DNA of 64,000 nucleotides from Neglectibacter sp. X58. GTDB lineage: Bacteria; Bacillota; Clostridia; Oscillospirales; Acutalibacteraceae. Within the stretch, counting starts at the first letter, position 1. Every line of letters begins with the position of its first letter. The notes beneath the pieces are model-generated. The model was not told where the DNA came from and searched no databases. It saw nothing but the letters and a program-made list of their open reading frames with translations. The stretch is taken from assembly GCF_009936035.1 (NCBI RefSeq), contig NZ_QWEO01000003.1, positions 122,438 through 186,437 of the forward strand, given 5' to 3'. The position numbers and the translations under genes are program-made. Shown in pieces: positions 42,673-50,938 of the stretch.

Positions 42673-44250
42673 ATGCTGCATATTAAAAACGCGCTGATTT
42701 GCGACGGCACAGGCAAAGAGCCTTATCCGGGAGAAGTGCTGGTAGACGGGAACAAAATTGCCGCTGTTGGCCCCGCCTCTTTCGGGGAGCTGGACGCGGA
42801 AATCTGGGATGCCCAGGGGGAACTTATCACCCCCGGCTTTATAGACGCCCACCGCCACTGCGACCTGGCCGCCCTGTACGACTCAGATTTTGGCGAAATT
42901 GAACTGGCCCAGGGCATTACCACCGCCGTTATGGGCAACTGCGGCCTGGCCCCTGCCCCCTGCGCCCCGCGATACCGGGAGGATTTATACGATTTCCTGG
43001 AGCCATGCCTGGGCAAGGCCCCAAGAGAAAGCTTTTTCCCCCTTGTGTCTGACTTTATGGAAGCCCTTGCCGCCAAAAAGCATTCCCTGAACCTGGGAGT
43101 GTTGGCAGCCACCGGGGCGGTCACCACAGCGGCAAAGGGTTTTGGGAACGTGCCCTTTGACGGGGAATCTCAAAAAAAGGCGGAAGGCTATATCCGGGAC
43201 GCCATGGAAGCCGGCGCTTTCGGGCTTTCCTGCGGCATTATGTACACGCCGGAGTGCTACAGCACCTGCGAAGATTTCGCTTTCATGGCCCGCATTGCTG
43301 GAGAATATGGCGGGTATCTCACCGCCCACATCCGGGGAGAGGGCAACACCTTGACGGAATCGGTGGAGGAAGTGCTGGAAATCGGCAGGCAAGCCGGGAC
43401 AGGAGTGAACATCAGCCACTTTAAGGTGACGGGCCTGAAAAACCATGGCGCTGGCATTGAGCGTGCCATTTCCGCCCTGGAAAAGGCACGCTCTGCCGGG
43501 CAGGACGCCACCGCCGACTGCTACCCCTATACAGGCGGCTCCACCACCATCCTCTCCCTCCTCCCTCCCACTGTGCTTGCAGCGGCTGGCCCGGATGTAT
43601 GCGGCTTTTTAGGCGCCCGGGAAGGGGAAGCGCTTTTGGCCGGCGAAATTCAGAAGGAGTTTCCCGGCTGGGACAATATGGTTTCCTCCATCGGCTGGGA
43701 GCGCATTATCATAAGCTCTGCGGCAAACCCGGCATGGCAAAGCCTTGCGGGAAAAAGCTTTACGGAAGCCGCCCGGGAAACAGGACTTTCAGAAAGCGGG
43801 CTTTTCTGCCACCTGTGCAGCGAAAACCAGGGCAAGGCAGGAATTATTGTTATGAGCATGGCCCAGGCAGACGTGGACAGGGTGCTCTGCCTGCCGTATG
43901 TTTCCCTGATTTCCGACTCCCTCTACGGCGGGGGCGGCATGCCACATCCCCGGCTGTACGGCTCCTTCCCCAAGTTCCTGCGGGAATACGTCCAGGAGAA
44001 AAAGCTGCTCTCCACAGGGGAAGCCATCCGGAAAATGACCTCCCTCCCCGCCAGGCGGCTGGGGCTTCGGGACAGGGGCCTGCTGGCCCCCGGCATGGCG
44101 GCGGACATCCTGCAGTTTGACCCGGCAAGGTTTACAGACCGGGCCACCTGGGAGAACCCCAAACAACTGGCCTCTGGCTTGACAAAAATACTGGTAAACG
44201 GCTGCGAACCCGCTTCTGGCGCTGGAAAGGTGCTGCGGCGGGAAAACTGA
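42673..44250 (+). CDS. N-acyl-D-amino-acid deacylase family amidohydrolase
   Basis: A 525-residue amidohydrolase that would release free D-amino acids from N-acylated forms. The metal-binding start of the barrel is GFIDAHRHCDLAALYD, and ITTAVMGNCGLAPAPC carries the metal cysteine typical of D-aminoacylases (usually GNCG). TAHIRGEG and VNISHFKVTG provide further metal ligands. It begins 5 bases after the PLP-enzyme gene. D-glutamate/D-aspartate deacylases and dihydroorotase-like relatives are possible alternatives; neighbours favour D-amino acids. Confidence 0.85.
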   Translation: MLHIKNALICDGTGKEPYPGEVLVDGNKIAAVGPASFGELDAEIWDAQGELITPGFIDAHRHCDLAALYDSDFGEIELAQGITTAVMGNCGLAPAPCAPRYREDLYDFLEPCLGKAPRESFFPLVSDFMEALAAKKHSLNLGVLAATGAVTTAAKGFGNVPFDGESQKKAEGYIRDAMEAGAFGLSCGIMYTPECYSTCEDFAFMARIAGEYGGYLTAHIRGEGNTLTESVEEVLEIGRQAGTGVNISHFKVTGLKNHGAGIERAISALEKARSAGQDATADCYPYTGGSTTILSLLPPTVLAAAGPDVCGFLGAREGEALLAGEIQKEFPGWDNMVSSIGWERIIISSAANPAWQSLAGKSFTEAARETGLSESGLFCHLCSENQGKAGIIVMSMAQADVDRVLCLPYVSLISDSLYGGGGMPHPRLYGSFPKFLREYVQEKKLLSTGEAIRKMTSLPARRLGLRDRGLLAPGMAADILQFDPARFTDRATWENPKQLASGLTKILVNGCEPASGAGKVLRREN

Positions 44251-44272
44251 CAAACAGAAAGGAAGATTGACA

Positions 44273-44737
44273 ATGAGCAGGATTGAAGAAAAATTACGGG
44301 AAATGGGCCTTACCCTGCCCGAGCCTCCCGCAAAGGGCGGCATGTACGCTCCAGCAAAGCGCTTTGGGGGCAGCCTGGTATATATTTCCGGCTGCGGGCC
44401 TTCCACAGATGGCAGCGCCATCACGGGAAAGCTGGGAGAAGATGTAACCACAGAGCAGGGCTATGCCTACGCCCGGGGCTGTATGCTCAACGTGCTGGCT
44501 GTGCTGAAGCGGGAGATTGGCGACCTGGACAAGGTGAAAAGCGCGGTGAAGGTTACCTGCTTTGTAGCCTCTGCCCCGGATTTTTACGAGCAGCCCCAGG
44601 TGGCAAACGGCGGCACCCAGCTTCTGGTGGATCTCTTCGGGCAGGAAGCCGGCGCGCCCAGCCGTTCCGCCATCGGCGTGAGCGTGCTGCCCGGCAACAT
44701 GCCTGTGGAGACAGAAGCGCTGTTTGAAGTGGAATAA
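44273..44737 (+). CDS. RidA family enamine/imine deaminase
   Basis: A 154-residue RidA/YjgF-like protein that hydrolyses reactive enamines and imines such as 2-aminoacrylate made by PLP enzymes. The C-terminal block SRSAIGVSVLPGNMPVETEA holds the conserved Arg and Glu of active members. The ATG at 44273 has AAAGGAAG upstream. It is third in the D-amino-acid operon, where it would complete the conversion to keto acid and ammonia. Confidence 0.9.
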   Translation: MSRIEEKLREMGLTLPEPPAKGGMYAPAKRFGGSLVYISGCGPSTDGSAITGKLGEDVTTEQGYAYARGCMLNVLAVLKREIGDLDKVKSAVKVTCFVASAPDFYEQPQVANGGTQLLVDLFGQEAGAPSRSAIGVSVLPGNMPVETEALFEVE

Positions 44738-44750
44738 ACCGGTTTACAGA

Positions 44751-44796
44751 AAAGCCCGTCTTTTCCCGCTGCGTATGGGAAAGGGCGGGCTTTTTT
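44751..44796 (+). terminator. Terminator of the D-amino-acid operon
   Basis: Long imperfect stem (AAAGCCCGTCTTTTCCC paired with its complement across a 9-base loop) ending in TTTTTT. Confidence 0.85.
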
Positions 44797-44934
44797 GCGG
44801 TGCCGCCCTGCTTAGGGATTTTCCCCAGGCTACGTTTTAGTAAATCTGCCTGCAAAAAGGGGCTGATTTACGTGACTATCCACACATTTTTCTGGGAGCC
44901 GCATAAATTTTTCTGAAATATTGTCCTCATGGAC

Positions 44935-44979
44935 TTGCAATTTCAAAGAAAACGCAGTATACTTTATAAAGTTTATAAA
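44935..44979 (+). promoter_or_regulatory. lacI-type gene promoter with two TTTATAAA boxes
   Basis: TTGCAA (44935-44940), 17 bases, TATACT (44958-44963). Two TTTATAAA boxes (44963-44970 and 44972-44979) overlap the transcription start. They suggest autorepression by the LacI protein encoded next. Confidence 0.7.
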
Positions 44980-45002
44980 AACGTGCTGGGGTGTGCAGGC
45001 CA

Positions 45003-46076
45003 ATGAAAGCAAAGGAACTAGCGAAAAAGCTGGGGGTTTCCCCTGCTACCATCTCTCTTGTGCTCAATAACAAGCCGGGCATCAGCGATTCCCTGCGCCA
45101 CTCCCTGCTGGAAAAAATCCAGGAGCTGGGTTGCGAAAGCATGTGCTGTGAAGGGTGCCTGCCCTCCTCCGGCCGGCAGGATGAGCCTGCCCAGCCAGCA
45201 AACCATTCCCGGCAGGTGATAGCCTACTTAATTTACACCAGCAGCGATGAGGCCGACGACCGCTTCGCCTTTTATCCGGCAGTGCTGGAAGGCGCGGAGA
45301 TGGAAGCCCGGGAGAACGGGTATAACCTGATGGTGCTGCACATGAGCTGCCAGGGAAACGCCAACCTGCGCCGCCTGCTGCAAAACGGCGGAGAGGCCAT
45401 GGGGGCCATTGTGCAGATAAGCAACGTGGACGAACACGCGCTGAATGATATCAGAAGCCTGGACATTCCCTGCGTCCTGGTGGATTCTTACAGGCCGGAT
45501 GTGCGGGTGAGCAGCGTTTCCATCAACAACGAGCAGGGTGTTTTCAGCGCGGTGCGATATTTAAAGGAAAAAGGGCACCAGGAAATTGGCTATGTATACA
45601 GCGGCTGGGATCATGACAGCCAGCGGGAGCGCCGCCGGTGTTTCCATCAGGCTCTTTTGGAATATGGCCTGCCGGACAACAGGAGCTACTATTTCCAGGC
45701 TGGCGCCAGCGAGGACATTTACGATCCCGACAGGCTGGAAAACCTGCTGAAATCTGCGCCCAAGCTGCCCACTGCCTTTCTGGCGGAAAATGACCGCCAA
45801 GCCTGGCGCACTATTAAGGCCCTGGAGCGCTGCGGTTACCGGGTGCCGCAAGACATCTCTGTTATTGGCTTTGACAACCGCTCCATCTGCACCATGGTTG
45901 AACCCAATATCACCAGCATTAAGAATTACCGCCACCTGATGGGGCGGGAGTGCGTACTGATGCTGCAAAACCTGCACCGCCTGAAAAAGCAAGGTTTTAA
46001 GAATCCCTGCCTGAAGCTGGAACTTCCCACAGAGCTGGTGGAACGGGACAGCGTGCGGGATCTGACCAAGAAATAA
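45003..46076 (+). CDS. LacI family transcriptional regulator
   Basis: A 357-residue repressor with an N-terminal helix-turn-helix (KAKELAKKLGVSPATISLVLNN) and a periplasmic-binding-protein-like effector domain (for example VISVIGFDNRS-type: PQDISVIGFDNRSICTMVEP). The hinge between them (residues ~45-70) is Ser/Gln-rich and contains cysteine pairs. The ATG at 45003 has only a weak leader; GTG 44991 is possible. TTTATAAA boxes occur at its own promoter and at the promoter of the following peptide genes. The effector is unknown; the nearby binding proteins suggest a small secreted or sugar-like ligand. Confidence 0.87.
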   Translation: MKAKELAKKLGVSPATISLVLNNKPGISDSLRHSLLEKIQELGCESMCCEGCLPSSGRQDEPAQPANHSRQVIAYLIYTSSDEADDRFAFYPAVLEGAEMEARENGYNLMVLHMSCQGNANLRRLLQNGGEAMGAIVQISNVDEHALNDIRSLDIPCVLVDSYRPDVRVSSVSINNEQGVFSAVRYLKEKGHQEIGYVYSGWDHDSQRERRRCFHQALLEYGLPDNRSYYFQAGASEDIYDPDRLENLLKSAPKLPTAFLAENDRQAWRTIKALERCGYRVPQDISVIGFDNRSICTMVEPNITSIKNYRHLMGRECVLMLQNLHRLKKQGFKNPCLKLELPTELVERDSVRDLTKK

Positions 46077-46145
46077 AGCCCCTAAAGAGTTTATAAATTC
46101 TTTTGCGCTCTATCTGGTATACTATTATATAGAGAGATAGCCGCT

Positions 46146-46171
46146 CCCCTGCATAGGCAGGGGGGTTTTTT
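46146..46171 (+). terminator. Terminator of the lacI-type gene
   Basis: Seven-base-pair stem CCCCTGC/GCAGGGG, loop ATAG, T6 tract to 46171. Confidence 0.88.
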
Positions 46172-46310
46172 ATTGCCCGGCAGATTCCCAGCGGGTTTGC
46201 CGCCTGGATAACCCCTCCCTATCCTGGGATTCCCCGGTATCCCAATGCCATTTCATAAATGCACTGTGCTAAATTGCTGAAAACTGCTGGTGTAAAGTGA
46301 AATTTTTGGG

Positions 46311-46385
46311 TTTATAAACTTTTCTAAATTTTTTCAAAAATTCTTTATAAAAACCCTTGACATCTTTATAAATCTGGTTTATAAT
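46311..46385 (+). promoter_or_regulatory. Promoter of the peptide genes with TTTATAAA boxes
   Basis: TTGACA (46357-46362), 17 bases, TATAAT (46380-46385): a consensus promoter. TTTATAAA occurs at 46311-46318, 46344-46351 and 46365-46372; the last lies between -35 and -10, and TTTATAAT overlaps the -10. This matches the boxes at the LacI-type gene, so regulation by that protein is likely. Confidence 0.78.
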
Positions 46386-46450
46386 AAGCACGTAAGCTAA
46401 AGAGAACACAGACGAGTTGAAGAAAGACAATTAAGAAAGGGGTAGTACTC

Positions 46451-46639
46451 ATGAGCAAGAAAGTAGAAACTGGTTACACTTCCAAGATGATGAACAAAGC
46501 GGCGCATGACAAGAGAAAAGCTGCCCGCAAAGCATCCCAGATGGCGGCAGATTTCGATCGTGCTGCAAGGGCTATGGCCAACCGTGATGTCTGTTATGTG
46601 AATGTGTATGGTATCGCTGCTCCCGTATGCCGGCTGTAA
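46451..46639 (+). CDS. Short basic peptide A1 (62 aa), peptide cluster
   Basis: A 62-residue basic peptide, first of four. AAAGGGG lies ~10 bases upstream of the ATG. It has a Lys/Arg/Ala-rich helix (KMMNKAAHDKRKAARKASQM) and the C-terminal end DVCYVNVYGIAAPVCRL with two cysteines. There is no signal peptide or double-glycine leader. It is closely related to the fourth peptide (47149). All four share a Y-x-N/S-x-x-G-x-x-x-P-like end, so they form one family. Function unknown; candidates are signalling, antimicrobial or RNA-binding peptides. Confidence 0.75.
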   Translation: MSKKVETGYTSKMMNKAAHDKRKAARKASQMAADFDRAARAMANRDVCYVNVYGIAAPVCRL

Positions 46640-46691
46640 AATCCGGCAGGAAAAAGAGACGGGCTTGATTTGAGAAGAGAGGTAATGTTTT

Positions 46692-46871
46692 ATGAATAAC
46701 TATAGCGAAAAGAAATTGCAGAACTTTGTAAAGACCCAGAAGGAAAAGAGAGAGCTGCGGCTGTTAAGCCGCCGGGCCAGCGCTTTTGAACGCTTCGCCG
46801 GGGAGTTTGCCGACACCCATGTTTCTTACCAGAACATCAACGGCTTCATCCTTCCCCTGCTCACCGCCTGA
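46692..46871 (+). CDS. Short peptide B1 (59 aa), peptide cluster
   Basis: A 59-residue peptide, second of four, with a variable basic N-terminus (about 25 residues) and a C-terminal 34 residues including RRASAFERFAGEFADTHVSY and QNINGFILPL. It is nearly identical in this part to the next peptide, although the DNA differs at many third positions. This indicates selection on the protein. The ATG at 46692 is preceded by AGAGGTAATG. It carries no cysteine, unlike peptide A1. Not long enough to be noticed by usual gene callers with a 60-codon limit. Confidence 0.75.
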   Translation: MNNYSEKKLQNFVKTQKEKRELRLLSRRASAFERFAGEFADTHVSYQNINGFILPLLTA

Positions 46872-46919
46872 AAACCCAAACACAACAAACAACTTTGCAC
46901 AGTAAAGGAGAAATATACT

Positions 46920-47099
46920 ATGAATAAGCTTTTTAACTCCAAGAATGTATCCAACAGCCAGGTTTACAAGGAAGAGCGCGCCCAGCAGAAGCTGAGCCGC
47001 CGGGCCAGTGCTTTCGAGCGCTTTGCCGGGGAGTTTGCCGACACCCATGTCTCCTACCAGAACATCAACGGCTTTATCCTTCCCCTCCAGACAGCCTAA
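46920..47099 (+). CDS. Short peptide B2 (59 aa), peptide cluster
   Basis: A 59-residue paralogue of the preceding peptide: identical from LSRRASAFERFAGE onward except for one Leu/Gln change near the end, while its N-terminus is unrelated in sequence but also polar. AAAGGAG is 8-9 bases upstream of the ATG. The differences between the two copies at DNA level are mostly synonymous. No signal peptide or membrane segment. The pattern of a variable front and constant end is the reverse of many leader/core precursor peptides. Confidence 0.75.
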   Translation: MNKLFNSKNVSNSQVYKEERAQQKLSRRASAFERFAGEFADTHVSYQNINGFILPLQTA

Positions 47100-47148
47100 A
47101 CTACTTTTAGCTTACAAGATTACAATCTACTTTAAAGGAGAGTTTACA

Positions 47149-47334
47149 ATGAATAAGAAGGCAGAATCTGTATATACTTCCCGCATTATCAACCAGAATG
47201 CCCATCAGGCCCGCAAGGCCGCTCGTATGGCCCGGCGTCAGGCCCGTGCCCTGCAGAATTACGCCGTTGCCGCTGCCAACGCAGATGTGTTCTACGTAAG
47301 CGTAAATGGCATCAGCGCTCCCGTCTGCCGCTAA
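47149..47334 (+). CDS. Short basic peptide A2 (61 aa), peptide cluster
   Basis: A 61-residue paralogue of peptide A1: a Tyr-Thr-Ser start (ESVYTSRIINQNAHQARKAA), an Arg/Ala-rich helix and the end DVFYVSVNGISAPVCR. The upstream AAAGGAG is ~9 bases from the ATG at 47149. It closes the four-peptide run and is followed by a terminator at 47384-47407, so the four share one transcript. It keeps one of the two cysteines of A1. Confidence 0.75.
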   Translation: MNKKAESVYTSRIINQNAHQARKAARMARRQARALQNYAVAAANADVFYVSVNGISAPVCR

Positions 47335-47383
47335 ATTTGAGTACAAGTAATTTCAACAATACATCCTCATCAAAAGCAGAAAA

Positions 47384-47407
47384 GCCACGGTTTACCGTGG
47401 TTTTTTT
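47384..47407 (+). terminator. Terminator of the peptide operon
   Basis: Stem GCCACGG/CCGTGG-T with loop TTTA, followed by T7. Confidence 0.88.
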
Positions 47408-47511
47408 GCTTTTTCCCCACAGGCCGCTGGAATGTATGTGCAAATTTTTCACAATGGCCCCATCTGGGAGAAATATCGGGAACAGAACCCCTGTTCATTC
47501 ACGCTGTTTCC

Positions 47512-47540
47512 TTGCTTTTTTCCGAAAAGAAAGCTATACT
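47512..47540 (+). promoter_or_regulatory. Promoter of the lipoprotein genes
   Basis: TTGCTT (47512-47517), 17 bases, TATACT (47535-47540). It has no TTTATAAA box, so these genes may be controlled independently of the peptides. Confidence 0.65.
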
Positions 47541-47599
47541 ATATATACATAATTTTTCAATAATGTTCAAATACGTTCTACCATAAAGGAGGTTATCCT

Positions 47600-49194
47600 A
47601 TGAAAGGTCAAAAATTTTTTCCCTGCTGCTGGCCCTGTGCCTGGTTGTATCCCTTGGCGCCTGCAATCAGAAATCGGAGCAGGACAAAAAGTTCGACGAG
47701 CTGACCCGGAAGGACAGCTCCGCTGCTGACATTTTCCCTGAAAGCGCCCTGGAGAGCGAGGCTTCCAGTGCTCCTGGAGAAAGCAGCGATGCCGCCCCCA
47801 CCCCGGAGCCTACGCCTTATGTAGACCCGGAAGGGCTTACGGGGGAACTGACGGTGCTGGGGCCTGCCGACACGTCAGACGGAATTGCGAAAACCGCTGT
47901 AGAGTATCTGGCAGAGGAATTTATGAAGCTGCACCCAGGCGTGAAAATCAACGTGGAATTTATCTCCAGCATATTTGATGACATGCCCCGCGCCCAGCGT
48001 CGGGAACAGGCCCGAAGCCGCATTTTGGCGGAACTGGGCAGCGGTGAGGCGGATTACCTTCTGTATTCCCCCATTGAGGAGCTGAACATTTACGGCCTTT
48101 CCCAAAGCGGGATGCTTCTGGACTTACGGCCCTACTTTGAAAATGATCCCAGCATCAACCCTGACGACTACTACACCCAAGTGCTGGACGCCATGTCTGT
48201 GGACGGCAAGTATACGGTTATGCCCTTCAGCTTCGGCTTTGAGGGGATGATGCTCAACCGCCCCCTGATGGAGGAAATGAAGGTGGACTTGGACAGTATC
48301 CAGGCCATCGACTATAAGATGCTTTTGGACTGGTATGAGCAGGCCAAGGCCATTGACCCGGAGGCCCAGGCAACCTTTGGCGCTTTGACCCAGGAGTACC
48401 TGTTTACCTATGAGGCCCCGGCCTATGTGGATCTGGAGAACAAGGCCACGTCTTTCAATTCCCCGAAATTTATTGAATTTTTAACCCGTACCGGGGCCTT
48501 GGAAGAGCCGGACAAGGAGGCCCTGGGCCACTACCAGTTCCTCGGCGAGGATATTCTTACGGTGGAGTGGTTTATGGAGAAGAAATTCAGCGGCGAGGAA
48601 TTAGACCGGGAGTTTATAAACGAGTATTGGCAGCAGTTCTATGACAACGCCCATCAGGCTGTGGCAGCCCCTACCGGCATTGCGGCCCAAGAGCTGGGGC
48701 TGGTCAGCGGGCTGATGAAAAACCTGGCGGGGCCATATCCTGCCGTAAGCACCAAGGGCCAGCTTGGCGTATATACTACGGAGGATTTTGCCATTCCCGC
48801 AACCATGAAAAACCCGGACTTGGCCTGGAAATTTATCTCCTACTGCATCAGCGAACGGGAGGACATGCAGTTGAAGGCGGGCCGGGCTTACTACACGGCA
48901 CGGCTTCCCATCAACAAGAAAAATTTTGCCAAACAGATGGAATTCTGCCGCACCAGCAGCATGATGTACCAAACCGCATCTTACTATTTAGAGGATTTCC
49001 ACCAAAAAAATCTGGACGCGGATCTTGCCGTCAAAAAGCTGGATGAATTTCTTTCCATGCCCCTGGTGAATGGCAAAACCCATGTGATCGACATGAGCGA
49101 ATACCTCACCGAATTTTACGACAGCAAGCTGACTACTCCTGAGCAGTGCGCCGAAAAAATCCAAGGGCGGATGGACATCTGGCTGCATGAGTAA
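47600..49194 (+). CDS. Lipoprotein solute-binding protein 1, frameshift in a T-tract
   Basis: A solute-binding protein (family 1 of ABC importers) of about 531 residues if read across one frameshift. AAAGGAGG precedes the ATG at 47600, but that frame leaves the lipoprotein signal after six T at 47615-47620. One base back, the frame continues as SLLLALCLVVSLGAC (lipobox LGAC, Cys +1) and NQKSEQDKKFDEL, the same leader as its two neighbours, and stays open to 49194. Thus one T is missing relative to an intact gene. Causes: phase variation by T6/T7 slippage, inactivation, programmed slippage, or a sequencing error. No permease gene is nearby. It is homologous along its length to protein 2. Confidence 0.75.
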
Positions 49195-49351
49195 TGATTT
49201 CAGAACCTGAAAGGAGACTTCGCTATGAAATGCAAAAAACTGTTAGCCATTCTGTTAGCCCTGTGCCTTATCCTGTCCCTCACGTCCTGCGGACGGAAAT
49301 CGGAGCAGGACAAAAAGTTTGACGAGCTGACAAAAAGCAGCGCCGCCCCGG
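49174..49351 (+). repeat. 178-bp direct repeat, copy 1
   Basis: From the last codons of lipoprotein 1 through the spacer, ribosome binding site and first ~42 codons of lipoprotein 2. Copy 2 is at 50761-50938, offset 1587 bases, with about six mismatches by my reading. It spans a complete expression and secretion module. Confidence 0.85.
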
Positions 49352-50781
49352 AGTCCCAGCCCGAAAGCAGCGAAACAAGTGAGCCTGCAAGCAAACCGGA
49401 ATCCGCCCCGGCAGGGTCCCTAAGCGGAGAGCTTACCGTCTCCTCCTGGGCGCGTATCGAAAGCCCTTCCCAGTTGGAGATTATGGCGGAAGAATTTATG
49501 GATTTAAACCCAGACGTCACCATTACAGTTGACTATGCGGAAACCAATATCAGCGCTATCCCGGATGTGAACCAGAGCCGGGACAGCTACTGCGCCCAGG
49601 TGCGGGCAGAGCTGGTCAGCGGCGAGGCGGACTATATCCTCTACTCCCCTCCCGGCAAGCTGAACCTGTATGACATCTCCAAAAGCGGGGTGCTTCTGGA
49701 TCTGCGGCCCTATTTTGACAGCGATCCTACCATCAACCCCGACGAATACTTCACCCAGGTGCTGGACGCTGTTTCTGTAGACGGAAAGCTTACCTCCATG
49801 CCTTTCTCCTTCTACTTTGACGGCATGTACCTGAACCGGAAAGCCATGGAAAGCATAAACGTGGACACGTCAGGCATCACCACGCTGAACAGCGACATGC
49901 TCCTGGACTGGTACGAGCAGGCCAGGGCCGCAAACCCGGAAATCAAGCTGCTTTTCGGAGAGCAGGGCAAGGATTTCCTCTTTGACGATGAGAAGTTTGC
50001 CTATATCGACGTGGACGGCCGCACTGCCAGCTTCCAGTCCCCGGAATTTATCTCCTTCCTGGAGCGCACCAACGCCCTGGACGACGCGGAGCCTAACTTG
50101 GACAAGATGGCAAACAGATATGCCCAAAACGCCTATTTAGCCTATGAACTGCTGCGCTGCCAGGCTTCCGGGGAAGAACCCAGCCTGGATGAAAGCCAGG
50201 ATCCATATGCCTATCAATTTGTTACAGGCGGGCGCGCTGCCTTAGCCTGCGTCACCAACATGAATATATTTGCCTTGACAGATATCGGCTTTGATATGGA
50301 ACACCTGGCAGGGCCTTATCCTGTAACAGATACCCAGGGGCGGCTGGCAGTCAGTTCCATTGACGATTTTGCCGTACCCTCCAGCATGAAAAACCCGGAC
50401 TTGGCCTGGGCCTTTATCTCCTATTGCCTGGGGGAACGGGAATCAACCATCCTTACCAGCGAGCAATCCTTTGGCAGCCTGCTCTATTCCCAGAATGCCC
50501 CGCTGAACAAAAAGAACTTTGCCCTGCTGGCAGAGGAATTTTCCACTGTGCCCGGCACAATCGGATATGAGCAGTTGGTGGGTAAAACCGGCAAGGAGAT
50601 TGACGGAGAGGCGCTGGCCCAGAAGATGGATGAATACCTTTCCATGGGGCTTGTAAACCGGAAGCTGTATTCCCCGGACGTGCAGGAATATCTGGATGAG
50701 TTTTATAACAGCGGCCTCACCACCGCCGAACAGTGCGCAGAGAAAATACAGAGCCGGGTGGACATCTGGCTGCATGAGTAA
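49225..50781 (+). CDS. Lipoprotein solute-binding protein 2
   Basis: A 518-residue extracellular solute-binding lipoprotein. Signal peptide MKCKKLLAILLALCLILSL, lipobox SLTSC with the acylated Cys, then KSEQDKKFDELTKSS and a Ser/Pro/Glu linker to about residue 60. The binding domain follows (for example LLDLRPYFDSDPTINPDEYF, ILYSPPGKLNLYDISKSGVL) and closely resembles that of protein 1. The C-terminus (CAEKIQSRVDIWLHE) repeats in all three. Good ribosome binding site AAAGGAG. The ligand is unknown, and no ABC permease or ATPase for it is in the window. Confidence 0.88.
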   Translation: MKCKKLLAILLALCLILSLTSCGRKSEQDKKFDELTKSSAAPESQPESSETSEPASKPESAPAGSLSGELTVSSWARIESPSQLEIMAEEFMDLNPDVTITVDYAETNISAIPDVNQSRDSYCAQVRAELVSGEADYILYSPPGKLNLYDISKSGVLLDLRPYFDSDPTINPDEYFTQVLDAVSVDGKLTSMPFSFYFDGMYLNRKAMESINVDTSGITTLNSDMLLDWYEQARAANPEIKLLFGEQGKDFLFDDEKFAYIDVDGRTASFQSPEFISFLERTNALDDAEPNLDKMANRYAQNAYLAYELLRCQASGEEPSLDESQDPYAYQFVTGGRAALACVTNMNIFALTDIGFDMEHLAGPYPVTDTQGRLAVSSIDDFAVPSSMKNPDLAWAFISYCLGERESTILTSEQSFGSLLYSQNAPLNKKNFALLAEEFSTVPGTIGYEQLVGKTGKEIDGEALAQKMDEYLSMGLVNRKLYSPDVQEYLDEFYNSGLTTAEQCAEKIQSRVDIWLHE

Positions 50782-50938
50782 TGATTTCAGAACCTGAAAG
50801 GAGATTTCGCTATGAAATGCAAAAAACTTTTAGCCATTCTGTTAGCCCTGTGCCTTATCCTGTCCCTCACGTCCTGCAACCAGAAATCGGAGCAGGACAA
50901 AAAGTTTGACGAGCTGACAAAAAGCAGCGCCGCCCCGG
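50761..50938 (+). repeat. 178-bp direct repeat, copy 2
   Basis: Second copy of the segment at 49174-49351, here joining the end of lipoprotein 2 to the start of lipoprotein 3. The identity stops a few codons after the signal peptide, where the mature proteins become unrelated. Confidence 0.85.

Noticed and set aside
46764..47048. Leftward frame of 94 residues across the peptide cluster
   Set aside because: It is antisense to two peptide genes; its internal repeat (MGVGKLPG) is only the mirror of the B1/B2 duplication.
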